From: Mameliella sp. CS4
GTDB lineage: Bacteria > Pseudomonadota > Alphaproteobacteria > Rhodobacterales > Rhodobacteraceae
Assembly (NCBI RefSeq): GCF_019392335.1
Contig: NZ_JAHXRQ010000012.1
Span: 1 to 64,000 of the forward strand
Length of the DNA: 64,000 nucleotides
Direction: 5' to 3'
Each line of letters begins with the position of its first letter. Within the stretch, counting starts at the first letter, position 1. This document shows positions 49,610-58,802 of the stretch, piece by piece. The notes below the pieces were generated by a model that saw only the letters and a program-made list of their open reading frames with translations, did no database searches and was not told the DNA's origin. Both the position numbers and the translations under genes were made by a program.

Positions 49610-50770
49610 ATGTACGACCTGACGCCACTGGACCCGACGGAGGTCGATCCGCGTCTGGAACGGTTCCTGGAACCCGGAGAGCGGGTCCTCTGGCAGATGC
49701 GGCCGGACCCGGCGGCATTCGGCTCTGGCGGGTCGACGCTTGGCGGTCTTCTGACCGGGGGCCTTGGTCTTGCGATCCTGACCGGGCTTTTCGACCGCGC
49801 GACCGGTCTGTCGCTGGAAGGGCAGCCGCGCTTCGTGCCTGGGCTGGCGCTTGTCGGGGTCGGGCTGGTGGCCTTTGTCGTCCCCCGGATCAGGCGGCGG
49901 CGGGTCAGGGTCTATGCGATCACCGACAGGCGCCTGCTGAGCATCCGGGACAAGGACGTCTACAGGTCGGCCAGGCCAGAGGAGATCCGCACCATCTATA
50001 AACGGCGCGGCGCCGTGTGCTGGCGACTGCTGGGGGTCGGGGACGAGGGAAATTCCTCGTCGGTCGAGGCCCGTCATCCCGGGTTTCACGGCGTCGAAGA
50101 CCCCGATGCGCTGTTGCGTCTGCTGCAGGACTGGCGCGACGGGTTTTCGCGCCGGGCCGAGGCAGCGGCGACGGACTATCTGGCGCGGGAGCAGGGAGAG
50201 GGCCCCGCGGAGGCGGATGGCCAGGCCGAAGACGGCAGTGAACGGGTGCGCCATCCCGCCACCGGGTTGACCGTGGATGTCCCCGCAGGCTGGCCCATCA
50301 CCGTGCGTCAGGATTACGACGGGCCGCTGGTCGTTTTCGGGGTCACGCTGCTGAGACGGATCATCCGACCGGGAGCGGAGCGGACGCTGGGCAGCGGCGG
50401 CGACTGGAACCTGATGATGGCGCGGGGCGGACCGGACGCCGGGGTCGGGATGAAGATCCTCGACGGTCCGATCCAGCAAAGCTACGAAGAGGTCCTGAAC
50501 GATCCCTGGGCGCGGCGGTTCAACCTGAAACTGCTGCAGTCAAACCCGGATGTGCAGGTCGGGCCCTTTCGCGGGTTCTCGGTCGTCCGGCAGATGCCGA
50601 AAGGGGCCAACCTGCAGATGTTTGGTCAGGTCGCCGCCCCGGTGGCAGTGCGTCAGATCTGGCTGGCGCGCGGCGACATGCACATACAGTTCATGGGCAT
50701 CGCGCGGCTGGACCAGCACGAGGTGCAGAGCGCCGTGGATGCGGTGGTGGAAACCCTGCGCGTGACCTGA
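49610..50770 (+). CDS. Membrane-anchored PH-like domain protein of unknown function
   Basis: 386 aa from ATG 49610, with AAGGAGG upstream. Residues about 18-160 resemble a bacterial PH-type domain: FLEPGERVLWQMRPDP, two hydrophobic segments (TLGGLLTGGLGLAILTGLF and FVPGLALVGVGLVAFVVP), then VRVYAITDRRLLSIRDKDVYRSARPEEI. A linker rich in Glu/Ala follows, then a C-terminal domain (HPATGLTVDVPAGWPITVRQDY... HEVQSAVDAVVETLRVT) that looks like the PsbP/DUF1795-type fold. Function unknown. Alone between a terminator and a convergent gene. Confidence 0.72.
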   Translation: MYDLTPLDPTEVDPRLERFLEPGERVLWQMRPDPAAFGSGGSTLGGLLTGGLGLAILTGLFDRATGLSLEGQPRFVPGLALVGVGLVAFVVPRIRRRRVRVYAITDRRLLSIRDKDVYRSARPEEIRTIYKRRGAVCWRLLGVGDEGNSSSVEARHPGFHGVEDPDALLRLLQDWRDGFSRRAEAAATDYLAREQGEGPAEADGQAEDGSERVRHPATGLTVDVPAGWPITVRQDYDGPLVVFGVTLLRRIIRPGAERTLGSGGDWNLMMARGGPDAGVGMKILDGPIQQSYEEVLNDPWARRFNLKLLQSNPDVQVGPFRGFSVVRQMPKGANLQMFGQVAAPVAVRQIWLARGDMHIQFMGIARLDQHEVQSAVDAVVETLRVT

Positions 50771-50777
50771 CCCGACC

Positions 50778-51905
50778 TCACAGGTCGGCGTGAAATTCCT
50801 CGATCAGGTGGTGCACGACGGCGCGCATCTGGCCCTCGTGGTCGGCGCCCGCGTCCCGCGCTTTGGCCAGCGCGGCGCGCTGACGGTCGGCCGAGGTGCC
50901 CTCGGCGGCGATCTCCCGCGCGCGGGACACCTCGGTCAGGCATTTCAGCGCGGCCGCGTCTTCCTGCAGCAGTTCCATCAGTTCATCGACCAGTTGCGGG
51001 AAGGGCACCACCTGCGCCGCGCCGAAGTCGATCAGCCCCTCGGAGACGCCGTAGCGCTGCGCGCGCCAGCGGTTTTCGCCGATCAGGAAGCGATCATACA
51101 GGCGCCAGCGCTGGTTGCGCACCCGCAGCCGCCAAAGCATCCGCATCAGACATTGCACCAGCGCCGCCAGCGTCAGCGCATGTTCCATGCGCGGCTGCAC
51201 GTCCATGATGCGCGCCTCGAGCGTGGGGAAATTGGACGAAGGACGCAGGTCCCACCAGATGCGGCTGCGATCCTCGATCACGCCGGTCTCGATCAGCACC
51301 TCGGTCGAGCGGTGATAGTCCTGCCAGCTGTCGAACTGCGGCGGCAGGCCCGTACGGGGCAGGTTGTCGAAGACGGAGATGCGGTAGCTGGCCAGCTTGG
51401 TATCCTCGCCCTGCCAGAACGGGGAAGAGGCCGAGAGCGCGAGCAGGTGCGGCAGGAAATAGCTGGTCTGCGCCAGCAGGTCGGCGCGCAGCGGATTGTC
51501 CTCCAGCCCCACATGCACGTGCATCCCGCAGATCAGCATTCGCCGCACCACGCCGCCCAGGTCACGGTCCAGCGCGTTGTAACGCTCCTTGTCGGTGTGG
51601 TGCTGGTTCTTCCAGTCCGCCAGCGGATGGCAGGAGGCGGCGATGGGCGACAATCCGTAGCTGGCCGCGTGGCGGGACACGGCCTCGCGCAGGCGGCGCA
51701 GGTCCTCGCGGGCCTCGGCCACGCCGGGGCAGGGGCGGGTGCCGATCTCGATCTGGCATTGCAGGAACTCGGGGCTGACCTGGCCTTCAAGCTCGGCGGC
51801 ACAGGCCTCCATCAGCCCGTCCGGGGCTTCGACCAGCGCGCAGGTCTCGCGGTCGACCAGCAGGTATTCTTCTTCGATGCCGATGCTGAACGGTGGCTCG
51901 GTCAT
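50778..51905 (-). CDS. YbdK/GCS2-family carboxylate-amine ligase
   Basis: 375 aa from [18 protein letters not shown]. Glutamate-cysteine ligase type 2 fold: [15 protein letters not shown] at the N-terminus (ATP/Mg Glu residues), QIEIGTRPC near residue 60, [13 protein letters not shown] near 125, [28 protein letters not shown] near 215 and [17 protein letters not shown] near 280. The family joins a carboxylate (often glutamate) to an amine with ATP; the physiological partner is not clear, and E. coli YbdK has weak GCS activity. It converges on the PH-like protein gene. Confidence 0.9.
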   Translation of the reverse strand: MTEPPFSIGIEEEYLLVDRETCALVEAPDGLMEACAAELEGQVSPEFLQCQIEIGTRPCPGVAEAREDLRRLREAVSRHAASYGLSPIAASCHPLADWKNQHHTDKERYNALDRDLGGVVRRMLICGMHVHVGLEDNPLRADLLAQTSYFLPHLLALSASSPFWQGEDTKLASYRISVFDNLPRTGLPPQFDSWQDYHRSTEVLIETGVIEDRSRIWWDLRPSSNFPTLEARIMDVQPRMEHALTLAALVQCLMRMLWRLRVRNQRWRLYDRFLIGENRWRAQRYGVSEGLIDFGAAQVVPFPQLVDELMELLQEDAAALKCLTEVSRAREIAAEGTSADRQRAALAKARDAGADHEGQMRAVVHHLIEEFHADL

Positions 51906-51974
51906 GGCTCCCCCCGGGTTTTGTCGAAGAAAAGCAGAGCACCGGGTCAAAGGAAAGGGGGCAATGCGCGCGGA

Positions 51975-52412
51975 TCAGCCCGTTGCCAGGTTGGGCCACA
52001 AGGCCAGTTCGAGCGCATTGAAATTCGTTTCCGGCTGCCCGGCGAGGGCCAGTGCCTCACCTTCGTCCCGCAGGATCTGGAACCGCAAGGTCGAGACCGG
52101 TTCGACCACCTGCTGCAGGATCCGGGCCATGCCGAAGGTCAGGTCGCGCGGGGCGTAGATGATGCTGCTGGCCTCATCGGGAAAGCTGCGCAGGAAGGTC
52201 ATCGCGCGCTGCACTCCACCGACGATGCCGAGGAAATCCGCATCAACCGCGCCCACGTCCTGGGCATCGGTCAGCATCACGTACGACGGGTCGAACAGCG
52301 GGTTCCGGACGTAGCCGGAAAAGGAAGCAAGGGTCTGGGGAACGTCGATCGTGCCGCTCATTCGGAAATGGACAAGGCCGCGGTCCGGATGAATCGAATA
52401 GGAAATCGGCAT
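51975..52412 (-). CDS. Small alpha/beta protein of unknown function (STAS-like)
   Basis: 145 aa from MPISYSIHPDRGLVHFRMSG; an ATG at 52511 would add 33 residues with no recognisable content. The pattern of strands and helices (IHPDRGLVHFRMSGTIDVPQTLASFSGYVRNP, SYVMLTDAQDVGAVDADFLGIVGGVQRAM) resembles STAS/SpoIIAA-like domains found singly in Roseobacters. No catalytic residues are evident. It precedes the carboxylate-amine ligase on the same strand by about 70 bases. Confidence 0.6.
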   Translation of the reverse strand: MPISYSIHPDRGLVHFRMSGTIDVPQTLASFSGYVRNPLFDPSYVMLTDAQDVGAVDADFLGIVGGVQRAMTFLRSFPDEASSIIYAPRDLTFGMARILQQVVEPVSTLRFQILRDEGEALALAGQPETNFNALELALWPNLATG

Positions 52413-52620
52413 AATGACTGTTCCGGCACATACGGTTTCAGGCTGGTGACCTGTTCCGGGTCCGGCCTCTGATACGAGAGCAGGGCGCCCCCGGGTCTTG
52501 AAAGAGTTCATTTCAGCCCAGAGGGTTACTGAACACTATCCTTGCAGTTGAACGTGACATGGCGCCGGGAGACCTGTCAACAACTCGTGCATGCTTTATA
52601 ATTTTGGTGTTGTTGCCGTG

Positions 52621-52653
52621 TGCGAGGCGCGCAACAAATAGGCGCGCCTCGCA
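52621..52653. terminator. 12-pair stem-loop after mmsA
   Basis: TGCGAGGCGCGC (52621-52632) pairs perfectly with GCGCGCCTCGCA (52642-52653), nine-base loop. It lies 19 bases past the mmsA stop. No clear U-tract on the minus strand, so a stability or Rho-assisted role is also possible. Confidence 0.6.
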
Positions 52654-52671
52654 GGACAGTCAGTTCGGCAA

Positions 52672-54171
52672 TCAGTCCATCGCCTTGAAGTTGAACTCGC
52701 CGCCTTCCTTGATGCCCGAGAACCAGCGCGCCGTGACGGTCTTGGTCTTGGTGTAGAAGCGGAAGGCATCGGGGCCGTACTGGTTCAGGTCGCCGAAGGC
52801 CGATTTCTTCCAGCCGCCGAAGGTGTGGTAGCTCAGCGGCACCGGGATCGGGAAGTTGATGCCGACCATGCCGACATTCACCCGGTGGGCAAAGTCGCGC
52901 GCGGTGTCGCCGTCGGCGGTGTAGATCGCGGTGCCGTTGCCATAGGGGTTGTCGATCACGAGGTTCAGCGCGTCTTCGTAGCTGTCGGCGCGCACCTGGC
53001 TGAGCACCGGGCCAAAGATCTCTTCCTTGTAGATGTCCATCTCTGGTGTGACGTTGTCAAAGAGCGACGGGCCGACGAAAAAGCCGTTCTCGTAGCCCTG
53101 CATTTCAAAGCCGCGACCGTCGATGACCAGCTTGGCGCCCTGGTTCACGCCGCTGTCGATCAGGCCCTCGATGCGCGACTTGGCCTGCGCGGTGATGACC
53201 GGGCCATAGTCGACCTCGTCCTCGGAGGTGTAGGGACCGACCTTGAGCTTTTCGATGCGGGGAACAAGGCGTTCGATCAGCCCGTCGGCGGTTTCCTTGC
53301 CGACCGGGACCGCAACCGAGATCGCCATGCAGCGTTCGCCCGCCGCGCCGTAGCCCGCGCCCACCAGCGCGTCGGCGGCCTTGTCGAGATCCGCGTCGGG
53401 CATGATGATCATGTGGTTCTTGGCGCCGCCAAAGCACTGGGCGCGCTTGCCGTTGTTGGCGGCACGACCGTAGATGTACTGGGCGATGGGCGTCGAGCCG
53501 ACAAAGCCCACACCGGCGATGTCCTCGTTGTCGAGGATCGCGTCGACCACTTCCTTGTCGCCGTTCACGACCTGCAGGACACCGTCAGGCAGGCCCGCCT
53601 GCTGGATCAGTTCGGCCAGGCGCAGCGCGGTGGAGGGCACGCGCTCGGACGGTTTGAGGATCATGGCGTTGCCGCAGGCCAGCGCCGGGGCCATCTTCCA
53701 CAGCGGGATCATGGCGGGGAAGTTGAAGGGCGTGATGCCCGCGACCACGCCCAGCGGCTGGCGCATGGAATACAGGTCGATCCCCGGGCCGCCATCGTCG
53801 GTGAACTCACCCTTCAGCATGTTGGGCGCGCCCATGCAGACCTCGACCACCTCAAGGCCGCGCTGCACGTCGCCGCGCGCGTCGGGCAGGGTCTTGCCGT
53901 GCTCGCGGGACAGCATTTCGGCCAGTTCGTCCATGTGCTCTTCGATGAGGGCCCCGAACTTCATCATCACGCGGGCGCGGCGTTGCGGGTTGGTGGCGCC
54001 CCAGGCCTTCTGGGCTTCCTTGGCCTTGGCGACGGCCTCGTTCAGCTCGTCCACGGTGGACAGCGGGGTCTTGGCCTGCACCTCGCCGGTGGCGGGGTTG
54101 TAGACGTCCGAAAAGCGGCCCGAACCGCTCTTGACGTGGCAGCCGTTGATCCAGTTGGTGAGTTCGGTCAT
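52672..54171 (-). CDS. mmsA: CoA-acylating methylmalonate-semialdehyde dehydrogenase
   Basis: 499 aa from MTELTNWINGCHVKSGSGRF. It converts methylmalonate semialdehyde to propionyl-CoA with NAD and CoA, the step after MmsB in valine degradation. Aldehyde-dehydrogenase landmarks: GVVAGITPFNFPAMIPLWKM near residue 140, KPSERVPSTALRLAEL, GVGFVGSTPIAQYIYGRAA near 235, and the catalytic Cys in AAGERCMAISVAVPVG near 285. VPLSYHTFGGWKKSAFGDLNQYG near the C-terminus is typical of MMSDH. Divergent LysR next door. Confidence 0.96.
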   Translation of the reverse strand: MTELTNWINGCHVKSGSGRFSDVYNPATGEVQAKTPLSTVDELNEAVAKAKEAQKAWGATNPQRRARVMMKFGALIEEHMDELAEMLSREHGKTLPDARGDVQRGLEVVEVCMGAPNMLKGEFTDDGGPGIDLYSMRQPLGVVAGITPFNFPAMIPLWKMAPALACGNAMILKPSERVPSTALRLAELIQQAGLPDGVLQVVNGDKEVVDAILDNEDIAGVGFVGSTPIAQYIYGRAANNGKRAQCFGGAKNHMIIMPDADLDKAADALVGAGYGAAGERCMAISVAVPVGKETADGLIERLVPRIEKLKVGPYTSEDEVDYGPVITAQAKSRIEGLIDSGVNQGAKLVIDGRGFEMQGYENGFFVGPSLFDNVTPEMDIYKEEIFGPVLSQVRADSYEDALNLVIDNPYGNGTAIYTADGDTARDFAHRVNVGMVGINFPIPVPLSYHTFGGWKKSAFGDLNQYGPDAFRFYTKTKTVTARWFSGIKEGGEFNFKAMD

Positions 54172-54206
54172 CGGAATCCTCCTTGTTCCCTTGGCGCGGA
54201 CTGTAT

Positions 54207-54266
54207 CCTTGCAAAAATGCGCTGAACAGACAGAATGCGGCAAAAGCATTTTGCGTTTTTGCAAGG
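54207..54266. promoter_or_regulatory. Two operator-like motifs in the mmsA/lysR divergent promoter
   Basis: CCTTGCAAAAATGCGC (54207-54222) is, read on the minus strand, GCGCATTTTTGCAAGG. TTTTGCGTTTTTGCAAGG is at 54249-54266. Both match the motif upstream of the acyl-CoA dehydrogenase (TTTGCATTTCTGCAA) with few differences. The two lie in opposite orientation, 26 bases apart, between the two start codons. Confidence 0.6.
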
Positions 54267-54274
54267 GTAGGTGA

Positions 54275-55186
54275 ATGGACAACTGGGACGATCTGCGGAT
54301 CTTCCTCGCCGTGGCGCGGGACGAAAGCCTGTCGGCGGCAGGGCGGCGGCTGCGCATGGACGCGGCAACGGTGGGTCGCCGGGTGGCCCGGCTGGAAGAG
54401 TCTCTGGGGGCGCCGCTCTTCGCCAAGTCCCCGCAGGGCTATGCGCTGACGGAGGCAGGTACGCGGCTGGTCCGCTTTGCCGAAGAGGCGGAACAGGCCG
54501 CCTCCCAGGCCTCGGAGGCTCTGGTGGGTCGGGCAGAGGGGCTGTCGGGACAGATCCGGATCGGCGCGCCGGACGGCTGCGCGAATTTCCTCTTGCCGCA
54601 GGTCTGTGCCCGCATCGCCGCCGCGAACCCGGATCTGGACGTGCAGATCGTGGCGTTGCCCCGGGTGGTGAACCTCAGCCGACGCGAGGCCGACATGGCC
54701 ATCGCCGTCTCACCCCCCTCTGCCGGTCGGCTGGTCGTGCAGAAAATCACCGATTATCGCCTGCATCTTGCGGCAAGCGACGACTATCTTGCACAAAACG
54801 CCGCGGTCACCTGTCCCGAGGACCTGCGGGCCCATCGCATCGTCGGTTATATTCCCGACATGATCTTCGACAAGGAACTGGATTACCTCGGAGAGCTGGG
54901 GTTGGACCGTGTGCCGCTGGCGTCGAACTCCGTCGCGGTGCAGTTCCAGTGGCTGCGACTGGGGGCGGGGCTGGGCATCGTGCATGATTTTGCCATGCCC
55001 ACGGCGCCTGCCATGCGGTTCGTCCTGCGTGACGAGATCTCGCTGACCCGCAGTTTCTACCTGGTCCGCCATGCGGACGACCGCCGCCTGGAACGCCAGA
55101 CCCGCTTTGCCGAAGCGCTGGTCGCCGGCATGCGCGAGGAACTGGCGCGGCTCGAGGCACTGGCGGATCGCGCCGGCGCGGGGTGA
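54275..55186 (+). CDS. LysR-family regulator, probably of valine catabolism
   Basis: 303 aa. N-terminal helix-turn-helix MDNWDDLRIFLAVARDESLSAAGRRLRMDAATVGRRVARLEESLG (in pieces: AGRRLRMDAATVGRRVARL is the DNA-binding helix region). An effector domain with two alpha/beta lobes follows (GQIRIGAPDGCANFLLPQVCARIAA, YLAQNAAVTCPEDLRAHRIVGY). Divergent from mmsA with 103 bases between starts; the shared operator motifs make it the best candidate for controlling both mmsA and the acyl-CoA dehydrogenase operon. The effector is unknown. Confidence 0.9.
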   Translation: MDNWDDLRIFLAVARDESLSAAGRRLRMDAATVGRRVARLEESLGAPLFAKSPQGYALTEAGTRLVRFAEEAEQAASQASEALVGRAEGLSGQIRIGAPDGCANFLLPQVCARIAAANPDLDVQIVALPRVVNLSRREADMAIAVSPPSAGRLVVQKITDYRLHLAASDDYLAQNAAVTCPEDLRAHRIVGYIPDMIFDKELDYLGELGLDRVPLASNSVAVQFQWLRLGAGLGIVHDFAMPTAPAMRFVLRDEISLTRSFYLVRHADDRRLERQTRFAEALVAGMREELARLEALADRAGAG

Positions 55187-55291
55187 GCCGGGACGGGCAG
55201 CCACTGGGGACTTAAGACTTTCAGGCACTTGACAGGCTGCGCCCGCCCGCGTCACGCTGTCGCATAGGGTATCATACAAGGAGGTTCGACG

Positions 55292-55729
55292 ATGCAGGTC
55301 CACCAGATCCTGAAGAGCAAGGGCACGGACGGGGTGTTCACCGTCAAGCCGGACACCAAGGTGGCCGATGCCGCGCGGATCCTGGCCGAGAAACGCATCG
55401 GTACGGTCGTGGTCTCGAACGACGGCTCCACCGCGATGGGCATCCTGTCGGAACGCGACATCGTGCGTGAACTGGCGGCCCACGGCGGCGCATGCCTTGA
55501 TGCCAGTGTCGACACCTACATGACCCCCGATCCGATCAGCTGCACGCGCAACGACCGGGCGGACGCGATCCTTGCCAAAATGACCGAAGGCCGCTTTCGC
55601 CATATGCCCGTAATCGAGGACGGCAAGATGGTCGGTCTGGTCACGCTGGGCGACGTGGTCAAGGCGCGCCTGACCGAACTGGCCGCCGAAAAGGACGCGC
55701 TGGAGGGGATGATCTCGAACCCCTGGTGA
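55292..55729 (+). CDS. Tandem CBS-domain protein
   Basis: 145 aa, with an AAGGAGG ribosome binding site. Two CBS motifs: VFTVKPDTKVADAARILAEKRIGTVVVSNDGSTAMGILSERDIVREL (residues about 12-65) and MTPDPISCTRNDRADAILAKMTEGRFRHMPVIEDGKMVGLVTLGDVVKARL (about 78-130), quoted as landmarks. Paired CBS domains bind adenine nucleotides and act as energy or redox sensors, often regulating unrelated partners. It stands 88 bases before coaD on the same strand. Partner unknown. Confidence 0.88.
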   Translation: MQVHQILKSKGTDGVFTVKPDTKVADAARILAEKRIGTVVVSNDGSTAMGILSERDIVRELAAHGGACLDASVDTYMTPDPISCTRNDRADAILAKMTEGRFRHMPVIEDGKMVGLVTLGDVVKARLTELAAEKDALEGMISNPW

Positions 55730-55817
55730 GGGATTTCGCCCCAGTCGGCGGTTCCGGGTTGCATTCACGCACGCAATATTGTTGCGTGCGAACCAACGTA
55801 CCACAAGGGAAACAGCC

Positions 55818-56315
55818 ATGCGCGTTGGTCTTTACCCCGGAACCTTCGACCCAATCACACATGGGCATATCGACATCATCCGGCGCGGCGCCCTGTTGGT
55901 CGACCGCCTGGTGATCGGTGTTGCCATCAACCGTGACAAAGGCCCGCTGTTTTCGCTCGAAGAGCGCGTGGCGATGATCGAGTCGGAATGCCGTCTCCTC
56001 TCGGAAGAGACGGGAACGGAAATCGTCGCCCATCCTTTCGAAAACCTGCTGATCGACTGCGCCCATGACGTCGGCGCCCAGCTCATCATTCGCGGTCTGC
56101 GCGCCGTGGCGGATTTCGAGTATGAATTCCAGATGGTCGGCATGAACCGGGCGCTGGACGACAGCGTCGAGACGGTGTTCCTGATGGCCGAGGCACGGCA
56201 CCAGGCGATCGCCTCGAAACTGGTCAAGGAAATCGCGCGGCTGGGGGGCGATGTGTCGAAGTTCGTCAGCCCCGAGGTCAAGGCGGCGCTGGACGGCCGT
56301 TTCAAGGCGGGTTGA
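55818..56315 (+). CDS. coaD: Phosphopantetheine adenylyltransferase
   Basis: 165 aa, adds AMP to 4'-phosphopantetheine (penultimate step of CoA synthesis). MRVGLYPGTFDPITHGHIDIIRRG contains the T/HxGH nucleotidyltransferase motif; RGLRAVADFEYEFQMVGMNR near residue 90 and ARHQAIASKLVKEIARLGGDV near 135 are the conserved substrate-binding blocks. AAGGGAA precedes the ATG. Confidence 0.97.
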   Translation: MRVGLYPGTFDPITHGHIDIIRRGALLVDRLVIGVAINRDKGPLFSLEERVAMIESECRLLSEETGTEIVAHPFENLLIDCAHDVGAQLIIRGLRAVADFEYEFQMVGMNRALDDSVETVFLMAEARHQAIASKLVKEIARLGGDVSKFVSPEVKAALDGRFKAG

Positions 56316-56383
56316 TCTGTATCATGGGGCGCGCGATGCGGCTGGTCTAGGCCCGCAAGGGTAACGCGTCACAGGAGTTTTCC

Positions 56384-57097
56384 ATGCGCAGACTGATTTC
56401 GGGCACCTCGCTGGCGATGATCTGGATGGCGGGGGCGGCCTTTGCCGGACCGGTCGCGGACTTCGAGAGCGAGTTCAGGGAGATGTACGCCGACTACAGG
56501 ACGGCGCTCTTCATGACCAATTCCGGCAATAGGGAGAAATCCGGCGCAAGCCTGAAGGCCCTTGGCGCTGGCTGGAGCGCGATCAAACTCGGCTATGCCA
56601 CCACTCCGCCTCCGCAATACGAAGACGACCCGCAGTGGGGTGAGGTCATCGCCGAGGTCGACGCCCTGCTGGCCGAGGCCGGCGCGGAAGTCTCTGCCGG
56701 AGAGCTGGTCGAGGCGCATGACACGCTGGAAGGGGTGCGCGAGGTCTTTTCGGCGCTGCACCTGCGCAACGGGGTGCAGACCTTCTCCGATCGGATGAAT
56801 GCCTATCATGCAGAGATGGAGCATGTTCTGGCCATCGACCCGGCGACCCTGACCAAAGCGGATCTGCCCGGTCTGACCGGCCAGGCGGCGGTTCTGGCCT
56901 ATCTTGCCGACGAGGTGGCGGCGCATCCCCCGGCCGAGGCCAGGGAAGATGAAACCTTCGCAAAGCTGCTGAAAGCGTTGCAGGACTCGGTTCAGGCCTT
57001 GAACGTGGCAGCGCGGGCGGGAGACATCGAGGCCCTGCGCGCAGCAATGGCCGGATTGAAGAAACCCTATTCGAAGCTGTTCCTGAAATTCGGCTGA
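56384..57097 (+). CDS. Secreted helical protein of unknown function
   Basis: 237 aa. Signal peptide MRRLISGTSLAMIWMAGAAFA, then an almost wholly helical mature chain (ADFESEFREMYADYRTALFMTN, VIAEVDALLAEAGAEV, LTKADLPGLTGQAAVLAYLADEV, DSVQALNVAARAGDIEALRAAMAGLKKPYSKLFLKFG). The four-helix pattern and ending resemble cytochrome c'-like folds, but there is no CxxCH, so no heme would be attached covalently. Periplasmic. Function unknown. A short SD-like AGGAG precedes the ATG. Confidence 0.68.
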   Translation: MRRLISGTSLAMIWMAGAAFAGPVADFESEFREMYADYRTALFMTNSGNREKSGASLKALGAGWSAIKLGYATTPPPQYEDDPQWGEVIAEVDALLAEAGAEVSAGELVEAHDTLEGVREVFSALHLRNGVQTFSDRMNAYHAEMEHVLAIDPATLTKADLPGLTGQAAVLAYLADEVAAHPPAEAREDETFAKLLKALQDSVQALNVAARAGDIEALRAAMAGLKKPYSKLFLKFG

Positions 57098-57177
57098 TCA
57101 GGGGCCTTCGCGCAGATCCGCGTCACCTCTGAGCCGCCCGCGTGCTCAATTCGCGGGGAAGGGGCGGCCAAAAAAAG

Positions 57178-57213
57178 AAAGGCGCCGTCCCGCAATCCGG
57201 GGTCGGCGCCTTT
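57178..57213. terminator. Bidirectional intrinsic terminator
   Basis: AAAGGCGCCG (57178-57187) pairs with CGGCGCCTTT (57204-57213). A-rich sequence lies on the left and TTTT on the right, giving U-tracts in both directions. It serves the secreted-protein gene on the left and the DUF1127 gene on the right. Confidence 0.85.
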
Positions 57214-57232
57214 TCGCAACGCTTTGATCCGC

Positions 57233-57391
57233 TCAACCGTAGACGGCCTCATGTGCGATGCGGCGGATCTGCGACGGTGCGATATTCAGGTCGCGGGCGA
57301 CCGAGGCATCGAGGGCGCTCAGTTCGCGTACGGTGGCGCGGTATTTGGCGCGTTTCTGCATCGAACTGCGGAGTTCTGTGAAAACACTCAT
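57233..57391 (-). CDS. DUF1127 protein
   Basis: 52 aa: MSVFTELRSSMQKRAKYRATVRELSALDASVARDLNIAPSQIRRIAHEAVYG read in overlapping segments, with the DUF1127 core ELSALD-x-x-VARDLNI and IRRIAHEAVYG. Such short basic proteins bind RNA or regulators and in Rhodobacter are tied to stress sigma factors and sRNA networks (established for homologues). Its mRNA 3' end is the bidirectional terminator. It stands alone. Confidence 0.82.
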   Translation of the reverse strand: MSVFTELRSSMQKRAKYRATVRELSALDASVARDLNIAPSQIRRIAHEAVYG

Positions 57392-57512
57392 GTGTCTGTG
57401 TCCTGTGTCTGCGTTTCTGTTATCGCAAACATAGGCATGCTGCGGCGCAGCACAATTGACAGTTCCGGAAAGGCGCCTTGCATTTCCTGCAGGGCTGGGC
57501 GCGAGCCTGCCG

Positions 57513-57564
57513 GCTTCTTCTTGGTGAAAACAGCCCGGGGGGTCTGGGGGGCAGCGCCCCCCAG
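57513..57564 (-). repeat. Dispersed intergenic repeat, copy C
   Basis: Read on the minus strand: palindrome CTGGGGGGC/GCCCCCCAG (57544-57564, three-base loop), then CCCCCCGGG and a tail TTTTCACCAAGAAGAA. It is the most diverged copy of the family seen at 19560 and 44419. It is 98 bases downstream of gap. Confidence 0.6.
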
Positions 57565-57661
57565 CCGGTCGGATCGCGTAAGCGATCCGAAACCGGATCA
57601 CCCAAACCGGAAAGGGCCGCCCAAAGGCGGCCCCGATCCCCGTGAAGGCATCATGTGCTCG

Positions 57662-58663
57662 TCAGATCAGCTTGCCCATCGCGACGGCGGTGTCGGCCAT
57701 GCGGTTGGAAAAGCCCCATTCGTTGTCATACCAGGTCAGGATACGGACCATGCTGCCATCCATGACCTTGGTCTGGTCGGTGTGAAAGATCGAAGATTGC
57801 GGATCGTGGTTGAAATCCATCGAGACCAGCTTGCGGTCGGTATAGCCCAGAACGCCCTTCAGCGGGCCGTCGGCGGCGGCGCGGATGGCGTCGTTGATTT
57901 CCTCGACGCTGGTGTCGCGCGTCGCTTCGAAGGTCAGGTCCACGACCGAGACATTGGGCGTGGGCACCCGGATCGCAACGCCGTCCAGCTTGCCCGCCAG
58001 TTCCGGCAGCACCAGGCCCACGGCCTTGGCGGCGCCGGTCGAGGTGGGGATCATCGACATCGCCGCGGCGCGGGCGCGGTAGAGATCCTTGTGCATCGTG
58101 TCCAGCGTCGGCTGGTCGCCGGTGTAGCTGTGCACGGTGGTCATGAAGCCGCGCTTGATGCCGATGGTGTCGTTCAGCACCTTGGCCACCGGCGACAGGC
58201 AGTTGGTGGTGCAGGAGGCGTTGGAGACCACCTGGTCTTCGGCGGTCAGCGTGTCGTGGTTGACGCCGTAGACGATGGTCTTGTCCGCATCCTTGCCGGG
58301 GGCCGAGATCAGCACACGGCTGGCGCCATTGTCCAGATGCGCCTGGCAGGCCTCCTTGGAGGTGAAGATGCCGGTGCATTCCATCACAACGTCCACGTCC
58401 GACCAGGGCAGGTCGGCAGGGTTGCGGATGGCAGTCACGCGGATCGGGCCGCGGCCCACGTCGATGCTGTCATCGGTATGCGTGACCTCGACCGGGAAAC
58501 GGCCGTGCACGCTGTCGAACTGCAGCAGGTGTGCATTGGTTTCGACCGGGCCGAGATCGTTGATCGCGATCACCTCGATATCGGTCCGGCCGGACTCGAT
58601 GATCGCGCGCAATATGTTGCGGCCGATGCGGCCAAAGCCATTGATGGCGACTTTAACACTCAT
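57662..58663 (-). CDS. gap: Glyceraldehyde-3-phosphate dehydrogenase
   Basis: 333 aa. [17 protein letters not shown] (NAD binding) at the N-terminus, the catalytic Cys151 in [15 protein letters not shown] with its partner His region, and [17 protein letters not shown] near the C-terminus. NAD-type glycolytic enzyme. A near-perfect CceR-like palindrome lies upstream (58731-58744), as at eno, so both would be co-regulated with carbon source. Confidence 0.97.
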   Translation of the reverse strand: MSVKVAINGFGRIGRNILRAIIESGRTDIEVIAINDLGPVETNAHLLQFDSVHGRFPVEVTHTDDSIDVGRGPIRVTAIRNPADLPWSDVDVVMECTGIFTSKEACQAHLDNGASRVLISAPGKDADKTIVYGVNHDTLTAEDQVVSNASCTTNCLSPVAKVLNDTIGIKRGFMTTVHSYTGDQPTLDTMHKDLYRARAAAMSMIPTSTGAAKAVGLVLPELAGKLDGVAIRVPTPNVSVVDLTFEATRDTSVEEINDAIRAAADGPLKGVLGYTDRKLVSMDFNHDPQSSIFHTDQTKVMDGSMVRILTWYDNEWGFSNRMADTAVAMGKLI

Positions 58664-58730
58664 GGGGCGTGTCCCTTTGTGGCTTGCGGACAGGGCGGGG
58701 ACGGGGCGTCTGAGGCACCGCCCGGCGTTT

Positions 58731-58744
58731 CGTTAACGCTAACA
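58731..58744. promoter_or_regulatory. CceR-like operator upstream of gap
   Basis: CGTTAACGCTAACA matches the palindrome TGTTAnCGnTAACA at all but the first base. It lies 68 bases upstream of the gap start. The motif is remembered from Rhodobacter CceR (LacI family); no such regulator gene is in this window. Confidence 0.6.
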
Positions 58745-58802
58745 ATCACCTGCGAGCGAAAAAGTCAACCTCGCTTCCCGCAACGCGGCGAAGGCGGGCC
58801 GC

